Source of the DNA: Sclerodactyla briareus
Lineage: Eukaryota; Echinodermata; Holothuroidea; Dendrochirotida; Sclerodactylidae
DNA: 64,000 nt
Direction: 5' to 3'
Assembly: GCA_026419785.1 (NCBI GenBank)
Contig: JAODTK010001665.1
Span: forward strand, 1-64,000
Part shown: positions 56,861-64,000 of the stretch, piece by piece
How positions within the stretch are numbered: position 1 is the first letter of the stretch
Layout: each line of letters starts with the position of its first letter
Made by a program: the position numbers and the translations under genes
The notes under the pieces: model-generated
Told to the model about the DNA's origin: nothing
What the model saw: only the letters and a program-made list of their open reading frames with translations
Database searches by the model: none

Positions 56861-58424
56861 TGGAAATGACCAAAAAAAATCGCGCTGCGCGCGGTGTATC
56901 CTATCTTTCCCGTTGCATGTATAATACAATAGGTCTGCCATTTTACAGGGTATCAATAACTTGGTGTCATCTGGCACATATGATTTTCCTCATCCGTTTC
57001 ATCTTCACGTATGTTGACCATATGGGGTTGGGGGGGGATCACAAGGAGAATTTTGGTTTGGACATAATGTTGCAACCCCTCCTCCCCAAAAAAAAACCCT
57101 ACGACAATGCCGGAATCCAACTGCCATTTTTCATAAACAACACTCTGCCCAGTTTAGTCTACTTCTGTTCCTTATTGTTCAGACTGGCTTTGCCGCCTGA
57201 ACGTGCTGTCTTTTAATACAGATGAAAGCTTTTGTAACGAAAAACAACAGGGCAAGGGGATCGTGCACATCCAGTACGGATGTTTACGTGATTGACAGTA
57301 TGGCACTAACCAGGCGCGAAGCGGAGAGAAAATTCTGAGACGGAGAAATTTGGAAGAAAAATGTGAACGGCAGAAAATCTGAAGAATGACCAATTGTCTG
57401 CTGACTGGCCTTCAAATCTTTTTATTCAATGCCCAGAAAATGCAACACATTTTCCATGGACAGTGATGGTCCAGCGAAATTTGAGAATCTGCGGGCCGTC
57501 AGGCCTTCCACACCAATTGGAAGGTCCTCTGTGGAAGATCACTAAACATGGCTATGGTAGGATGGAGCCATGATGAAGAAATGTACGGATAACATCGATC
57601 ACCTTTCGGAAATTGTAGTGCCAATTTCAGTGATTGCCTTAATTACTTCCATAATTCACGGGAAGTGCCGCTCCCCTGCACTCTGAGGGGGGGGGGGGGG
57701 TCCTTGTAAGACTAGTTTCGTGTACGATACGCGTCAACTGATGGTGGGCGAATTGTAATATAAGCAGAGGTCATGTAACTCGAGAGCGTTTCTTGAGAAA
57801 TAACATTTCAGAATTCATTGTAGATTTTTTGGGAGTTGCTTCCTGCCATAAGACATGGAAGTACCGTTCCGGCAATCTTGGGATTCGTAGGCTCAAAATT
57901 TCCTTGTCCCTACGCGTCGTCCCACTGATCTGGCGCCCAACTTGTAAGGAATCACCACAATCGATCAGTTTCCATTCAAGAACGTTCCTTGAAATTAAAT
58001 TACTGAAAATTATGCCAATTTTAGGGACGGTTGCTCACTACCATACGGCCCCGGGAGTGCCGTTTCTTGCTCTCTGGGGGTCTGTAAAACTAAAAATTTC
58101 CTTGTGTAGTACCCTTCGCGTTTAACAACCGACGGTGGCCCACAAACGTACGGATAAACATTATCAGTTTCCCTCAGAATGTTTTCTGGTATAAAAATTC
58201 CGGGGAATTTATTGCCAATTTTTAGAGATGTTGCTCACGCCATCGGCCCTCGGAGTGCCGTTTCCTGCAATTTGGGGGTCTGTACAACAAAATTCCCTGT
58301 GTACGCAACGCGACAACCGACGGTGGCGCTCCGTCCGCTCGATGACAAATGCTGACCCCTCATATTCCCCCCCTCCCCCCCCCCAATAATTAACATAGAT
58401 CGCCGCGCCTGCAGGGTGCATGAC
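56861..58424 (+). mobile_element. Family A element copy A4, four monomers
   Basis: It begins at AAAAAAAATCGCGCTGCGCG (56,871), without its own G-run left end. It passes through GTTTACGTGATTGACAG (57,284), GGCGCGAAGCGG and CCAATTGGAAGG, and four monomers starting near 57,573, 57,755, 57,945 and 58,145. It ends with a C-run (58,367-58,383) and GATCGCCGCGCCTGCAGGG. Its close parallel to A3, including the spacer, indicates that A3-A4 arose by tandem duplication of about 1.75 kb rather than two insertions. Confidence 0.8.
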
Positions 58425-58810
58425 AAGGGAGCTCAACAACAATTGAGGGGGGTGGGTGAGGTGCGATACAATTAATCTTTCAACTACATTAACAGAGTTG
58501 AGTTTATTGTGCTATATTGCACCACTACATCTAATGCGCCCAACCGGTTTGAACTTTTTTTTTTTTCCTGAATGTGTATTCGCCCCCCAGACCCAGTGCG
58601 CGAAAACCATGCATGTGGAAATGCAAATTCTTCGCCAAACCGAAGTGGGGAAGTGTTGGTGGTAATTTGTAACCAAAATTGCTCATGAGCCACCAAGATG
58701 GCTGAGTACAGAGAATCCTTTTACCCTCGCCCAGGTCTTCCCCCACTGTCATTTCCTAACCCAATGAAATACTTTCCTACGCGACTCGTTATATCTATAC
58801 ACGAAAAATG
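58425..58810 (+). repeat. Spacer module M, copy 2, with downstream flank
   Basis: GCATGACAAGGGAGCTCAACA and a short G-run lead into TTGAGTTTATTGTGCTATATTGCACCA, then a T-run and CCAGACCCAGTGCGCG. The downstream part, GGCTGAGTACAGAGAATCC...CTCGCCCAGGTCTTCCCCCA...CTACGC, matches 59,450-59,560. Confidence 0.75.
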
Positions 58811-59239
58811 TTAACATTTGAGGGGCTAAAGGTGACCAGACCAACACGCTCGACAATCGAACCAACTTTGAAATTTGAAAACACCATGCAAATCGACACC
58901 CTGAAATAGACACCGTCCAGTGGCCTCGCAGCCCTATGTGAATAATACAATTTTCTATAGTGAATAATCACAAGAGGGCTCTATTCACAGAAATGAGTGG
59001 CTGAATGGAATTTAAAAAATTATGAATATATCAATAGCATGTTATCGAGTAATTGTGTACACAATGGTATCTCAATACCTCCGTAACTATATTCAAACAT
59101 TCATGATTGCTATCATTGACTAAGCCATTTAAAACAACCACCCTAACAACAGCTGGGGTCTTTAGCCGGACCTACCTACCCTTGACTGTCTCAGATTTCA
59201 GCACAGGCTGCCAAAACCGTGCCCTTAGAATCACTCCTA
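58811..59239. other. Unresolved stretch between two copies of module M
   Basis: No gene or repeat copy recognised. Confidence 0.35.
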
Positions 59240-59560
59240 TTTCTATGCATCACGATAATATTGGGGGTTGAAGTACTCTATTATTTCAGAGTGTTTATTT
59301 GTGCTATATTGCACCAAATAGCATCTAAGGCGACCTTGAAATGGATTTCTCAAAGGAAGGGGATGCTCCTCCCCCTAGGCCCTGTGTGCAAACCGCGTAG
59401 GGGTTGGGTTCAAGTGTGGCTAGTTGCTCCAATTGCTTGAATCAGCCCCCACGATAGCTGAGTGCAGGGTTCCTTATACCGCTCGCCCAGGTCTGTCCCC
59501 ACGTTCATTCCCCGCCACTAAATAACCTGCCTACGCACAATATATCTGTACATGAGATCG
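59240..59560 (+). repeat. Spacer module M, copy 3
   Basis: TTTGTGCTATATTGCACCA, TCTAAGGCGACCTTG, ATGCTCCTCCCCCTAGGCCC and AGCTGAGTGCAGGGTTCC...CGCTCGCCCAGGTCTGTCCCC line up with 58,500-58,810. This copy has no adjoining family A element. A small related fragment (GTGTGCTATTGCACTA) is at 61,590-61,620. Confidence 0.7.
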
Positions 59561-60224
59561 AAACTCGCTAAACCAGATTTCCATCAACAAAACCGTACTT
59601 ACATATCCAATCCTTTGGGCGGTGGCATATATACTCTTTTCTTTTCTTCCAGGCATGGGAAGCTCAAGCCGAACCCTGCGAAACAATCCCAACCGACCCA
59701 GTGGGAAGAGGAGATGTGACTCCACCATCTGACGACCCACGGCCCATGCATCACTACTGGTAATTTTGTAAATACGTTAGGCAGTTCTTACCATAGTAAA
59801 CAGGTAAAGGCTTTATTAGGCCGAAGTATCCTGAGTGGGTCTTGAGGTACAATCAAGTGTTGTTTGATGACTGACATCAATATCGTTGCCGACCATAATC
59901 AAATTTCGTACAACTGTTAACTGCTGATGGAGGGTAGGCGTGGGAGTGGATTATGCGTATATTCTCTTACCTGTGTAGTTCTCCAGTAACTAGTATTGAA
60001 GTTACCCTCCACAATCAGTTGAACCTGTTCAGTCCTGCAGTGATTTCTCATAGGGGCACGTTGTCAATCACATGACCACCATTACGTTGTCACATACGTC
60101 TGTATTCGTACACGCAGACCCGCGTCACTCTCAATGGCATGGTCATTATTGCATTCGCTTTTAGTTGAACTTGTCTTTCACCTTTGTACAATACAATATT
60201 CAGGTTAGGGAGCGACATGGATGC
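59561..60224. other. Unresolved stretch upstream of the Penelope-like remnant
   Basis: No domain recognised. It may hold a degraded N-terminal part of the retroelement. Confidence 0.35.
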
Positions 60225-60930
60225 TACAGATGCTACAACTATGGGCCAACTCATTGCGCCTGGCCACACAGTATTCACCCAAGCATCCAGTTTACATATG
60301 ACTGCCCTAGCCTGAATGTTGATGGCAGGATGCCCCTTTTAGATCTTGAAGTTGGCCTGAACAGGAGGGCAACAGCTAACGTAGATGTCACCATTATCCC
60401 GCAACACACACTATAAAAAACCTATGAGTAACCCACAAGTCACCCACAATGAAGGCTATGAATGTGAAACCCCATGCAAGTGCTAACAAATGATCTCTGG
60501 GGTGATGAGAAATGTATCTCTTGACTTACCAGATGGAGAAAGAATAGTCGCTGTACAACCTTCATGAACATGATGCATTCATGGTTTTCGAAATATGAGG
60601 TTCGAGTATACACTATAGGCTAAGACAGATTTGTAGAATTTTGCATCATGACGCCATGGTATAGAACGCCATGTTCAGCCAAATCATGTAACACAGAAAG
60701 AACGTGCCCCCCCAAATACAAAGAATGACAAAAAAATACACAATGGTTTAAAAAGAGGAAAGAGCTGAAGCGTGTACTCTTGTTGAAGCAACTCCAGGTA
60801 TTGTTTTACAGAAGAGGGTGATAGGTTATAAAAGAATCGGATCTCAAAGTCAATGTCGTGAAGAGGTCAGGTACAAACCTAAGACCTCTTGTCAAATCTA
60901 TCTCTTTAGGGCGGTAAGACCTGCTATGCA
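60225..60930 (+). pseudogene. Penelope-like retroelement remnant: reverse transcriptase C-terminal region, frameshifted
   Basis: S-I-H-P-S-I-Q-F-T-Y-D-C-P-S and then D-G-R-M-P-L-L-D-L-E-V-x-L-N-R at 60,270-60,368 match the conserved block, with LPxLD-type motif, near the end of reverse transcriptases in Penelope-like elements and related uncharacterised invertebrate proteins. After a frameshift, K-K-P-M-S-N-P-Q-V-T-H (about 60,418-60,450), R-N-V-S-L-D-L-P (about 60,507-60,530) and M-H-S-W-F (about 60,570-60,585) keep the order of that family. So do V-E-A-T-P-G and V-V-K-R-S-G-T-N-L-R-P-L-V-K-S (about 60,853-60,897). A C-x-x-C remnant follows. The catalytic palm was not found, and the piece is inactive. 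Family assignment is by recall of motif order only. Confidence 0.6.
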
Positions 60931-61683
60931 CTCGTGTAACTTTTGCGAACTCAAGAAATGTCAATCAATATTCAGTTACCATTAGTTGTACTGGTTTAGT
61001 AACCGTTATTGTTCACCGAATCCATGGTTTGCGTGTTGTGTACACCCTTTCCCTCTGGTTTGCTCGTTTCAGTAGTTCTGGCTAACTTCTCTACATAAAA
61101 TACTAGTATAAAACGCTGCCATTCAGTCCCGAACTGCAGAACATTATCTGGCTTATGAGAAACAGAAAAGTGTGTTTTTCGTTGTTCATGAGGGGCGTGG
61201 TTTCGTGCATCTAGCGCCTCAGATCAACTTCACAACTTCAATGTCTGCTGTACACTAGTTAAACTAACGTTGGGAAGTTGTCGACACAACAATACCCACT
61301 AATTATTTAGCTGTGAGGGCTAACTTTATGCATCGGATATAGTAATCAATAGAAAATTTTGCCCCAAACCTACAACACATTTTCATTATACCATTGATCT
61401 TTTCAAATTGCATTGTGCATTCAATTTTTATTTCATTGATGCATCATGTGTTCTATAATGCACTAATTACTCTAATCATGGACTTGAAAATAAGGAATCA
61501 AAAGGACAGAACACCTATACCCCATCTACTAAGTTTATCTGATCTTAGTAGATGGGAAATTCAAATTTTACTCTGACAGAGTTGATGTTCAAGTGTGCTA
61601 TTGCACTATAATGCACCGACGGCTGCACGAGGACGCCAATTCAGGCGCAGTTCTGGAGACAAAACAAGAATCACAAGGTCTGG
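60931..61683. other. Unresolved stretch
   Basis: No gene recognised. An inverted pair, CCCATCTACTAAG...CTTAGTAGATGGG, lies at 61,519-61,555 and could form a hairpin of about 13 bp. Confidence 0.4.
61519..61555. repeat. Perfect 13-bp hairpin
   Basis: CCCATCTACTAAG at 61,519-61,531 and CTTAGTAGATGGG at 61,543-61,555 are exact reverse complements with an 11-base loop. No T-run follows, so a transcription terminator is not implied. Function unknown. Confidence 0.6.
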
Positions 61684-64000
61684 TGGTGATTCCTGCCATA
61701 TAACGATATCAACCTTTTGTAACACCTTGTCCTTAAACAGCCGTATCGCCGAATTTTAAACCAATGCCACTGTACTTGTGGGTGTTTATAAAATGAATGT
61801 TGGTGGTGCATGGCTAAACATGACTGGCCGGCCATCTTATACACAATGATCTTAGGGGGCTCCATTGAAATGCAAGGGGATACTCCATTGGGATGACTAT
61901 TTGTAATAAATTTCACCATTGCACCAAATAAATTATAATTGTGACCGCATAATAATACATTTCTTGACACCGCCGGAAAATTAAAAGGTTATACATTCTC
62001 GTCCTAATACATAGGCTTGAGTTGACGAACAACGGTGTGATGTTTCGCATCATGCACATGAACCTTCTCCGATATAATTGCAAATGTGTGAAGATGCAAG
62101 CTAGCTGGCAGTAATGACCTCTGATTTCAATGTGATGCACCCAACGCAGAAGATCAGCAGATACCAATGCAAGGGGAACAGATCCGAAAGCATGGATCAC
62201 TGGAACCCCTGGGTGGATATACAATTACTTCCAGACGAAGAATCATGCGGGAACACAGTAATGCGTATGACTTAGCCGAGCCCTCACCTACATGAAAATA
62301 TAGGCTGAGATTGGGTGTACAATCCATATCAGGTCTATAGGTCTAGGCTAGGGACCAAAGGCTAGGCATATGCATGATTACACAACAAACCTAGACTATA
62401 TGCCTACTGCATAGGCTAGCACACATTAAAATTGGGTTGATGAATGTATATATTCACCCAAGTCAAATGAGGTTGCAATCTGTGGTTGTCTCATCCATGT
62501 CTCAAAATGCAACAAGGTCATGCAGATAAGGTCAAAGGGACACACAAAGAGTCGGCAGCAGTCTGAATTAGCCAGCCCCCGATTTGTGCGACAATGTCGC
62601 ATAAAAGCGACGAGTGTCACATAAAAAACAAATCGCGACAGCAAACTTCTACGCGGGTGTAAAATTATAATAAAATCCCTTCCGAAAATTTAAGGCAGTT
62701 TTTCCCTGGCACAATTAACATCCTAATTGTCCTTTTGCGATCGGACTTACTCTATCACAATTCACAAACCCTTATTTGGCTTTTAATTTGATCGTCGCAG
62801 TCTTGTGTGGCCTCACCCACAGCCTCGACTGTAGCCTACTTTTCATGCATGAATACGGAGCAGCCAGACGACGTTTTTAAAATACTATGCGGTGTTCCAT
62901 CAACTCGTTAAATTCACGTAATCATGACTTTCCCACTCGTGTTGATATTGGCAATTTTCTGAATGGCGACCCCCAGGGGCAAATCAAACACTCCCAGGGT
63001 GACACATTATTGAGAAATAAGGAATCTGTTGGTTGTATATGAGTGTTTCGTGTTCTCTATCAGACACTTATCTAACTAAATGAAAAGAAAATAGAAGCAG
63101 TCCTAGTTCCATGGAAACTTTTCAGAATGGTCGACGATATACGTACTGAACTCGGATTGGTTTCGCGGAAAGCTCTTGTCATTGATGATCAGCGTACCAT
63201 TTTACCTAAAATGCGTTTTAAACCAAAGCTTATGTGCATGACTCGACAGTCACTCTGATTGGTTGACCAGGGAACTACGACTGTTGCCAGTGGAATTAAG
63301 GAGTCAGTTACAGTTAATCCAGTGATACTGCATTAGGCTGAGCACAATGTTGGACGGCATGTTGCAGCAAAGCTTTTGTGGAATTCATTTGGCAAACTAC
63401 TATGAAATGGTGCGTTGCAGTTGTAGTTAATACGTTCTTTGGTTTTTCCAGAACGCACGGTTTTTTGTCAAAATTGCACGGCGAAAGCAGATATGGGATA
63501 TCGGGGCGATTAGGTGAGCTATAATTTATAAAACAATTATCTGGGTTGGTGGAAGTATGAACGCAATGAGTGAGACCCGCACAAATGAGAATTCCAAGTT
63601 TAAACAGCAAAGTTTTAAAAACAAGGTAAAGCAAATACGAATTGAAAAGAACAGAAATAAATTATCATGACCTCGACATAAACATTTGTTGTGTTTTTTA
63701 GGGGAGGAGGAATCCAAGTCAAAAATTTTTTATCGCACCATTGAGATATTGGCACTTGTTTCATATTCAAAATTTTTCAAAAAGAGGGAGGGGGAGACCC
63801 CCTCCCTCAGACCATTCCCCCAACGACACAGACCCAGTAATGTCGCATTAGCATTTGATAAAACAATCCGGGGTTTTTAAACCCGGTCTAGTCAGCAGTA
63901 CAAAGATGCAATTAAAGCAAATGGCCTAGGCCGCCTCCCCAACTCCTTTAAACTGGCCATCTAAGGTATGTTTTACCCTTAATTAAACCAGGAGCACATG
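61684..64000 (+). repeat. Direct duplication K, copy 2, running off the window end
   Basis: Counterpart of 47,303-49,601, about 14.4 kb downstream and in the same orientation. It is still matching at the last base of the window (AACCAGGAGCACATG), so the true unit is longer than 2.3 kb. Divergence is mostly short indels plus substitutions. Confidence 0.9.

Noticed and set aside
47303..64000. LTR retrotransposon with 2.3-kb LTRs
   Set aside because: The direct repeats carry no clear TG...CA ends, and the intervening 12 kb lacks gag, protease, integrase or primer-binding-site signals. It holds unrelated elements instead.

Overview
This is eukaryotic DNA, almost certainly animal. It has no bacterial gene organisation: no ribosome-binding sites, no operons, and almost no long open frames in 64 kb. 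It holds a non-LTR retrotransposon with endonuclease and reverse transcriptase domains, a second non-LTR remnant, a Penelope-like reverse transcriptase remnant, a tRNA-headed SINE candidate, CA microsatellites, and many dispersed families of terminal-inverted-repeat (TIR) elements. The CR1/L2-type LINE with an esterase in ORF1, the short palindromic CCTAGGC-type motifs and the repeat content suggest a marine invertebrate deuterostome (echinoderm-like). That is inference; no diagnostic host gene is present. Related copies, and the LINE reading frames, differ mostly by one-base insertions and deletions, many in homopolymers. The sequence may therefore be a poorly polished long-read assembly, and absence of intact genes should be read with that in mind.

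Layout. 0.4-0.8 kb: a two-unit tandem repeat. About 2.0-6.3 kb: a nearly complete, frameshifted CR1/L2-like LINE (+). 7.8-8.8 kb: repeat family J. 9-20 kb: scattered poly-G/poly-C modules, family R1 (copies at 11.5 and 18.65 kb, ending in CA tracts), family D (15.6 kb), a C-rich block and a minisatellite. 21.0-26.4 kb and 31.05-39.7 kb are two diverged direct copies of one long unit (F). Comparing them exposes later insertions as filled versus empty sites: a TIR element at 21.74-23.40 kb (A1), a long-TIR element at 33.1-34.5 kb with a second small TIR element nested inside, and a TIR element at 36.33-38.72 kb (A5) that itself carries copies of J and R1.

39.9 kb holds the best host-gene signal: a signal-peptide-like first exon with a splice donor. 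40.5 kb: SINE candidate. 42.9-43.7 kb: another family A copy, followed by a non-LTR reverse transcriptase remnant (-) to 44.6 kb. 47.3-49.6 kb and 61.7-64.0 kb (cut by the window end) are direct duplicates about 14.4 kb apart. 50.85-51.44 kb (-) is the longest open frame in the window, a multi-spanning membrane protein-like ORF lying between two copies of repeat E. 54.96-58.64 kb is a tandem duplication of family A elements, each with four diverged monomers of about 190 bp. 60.2-60.9 kb (+) is the Penelope-like remnant.

The window is thus a nested transposon landscape with one or two possible host exons, not a gene cluster. No CRISPR array, rRNA, operon or defence island was seen. Repeat boundaries were judged by eye and are good to tens of bases unless stated.
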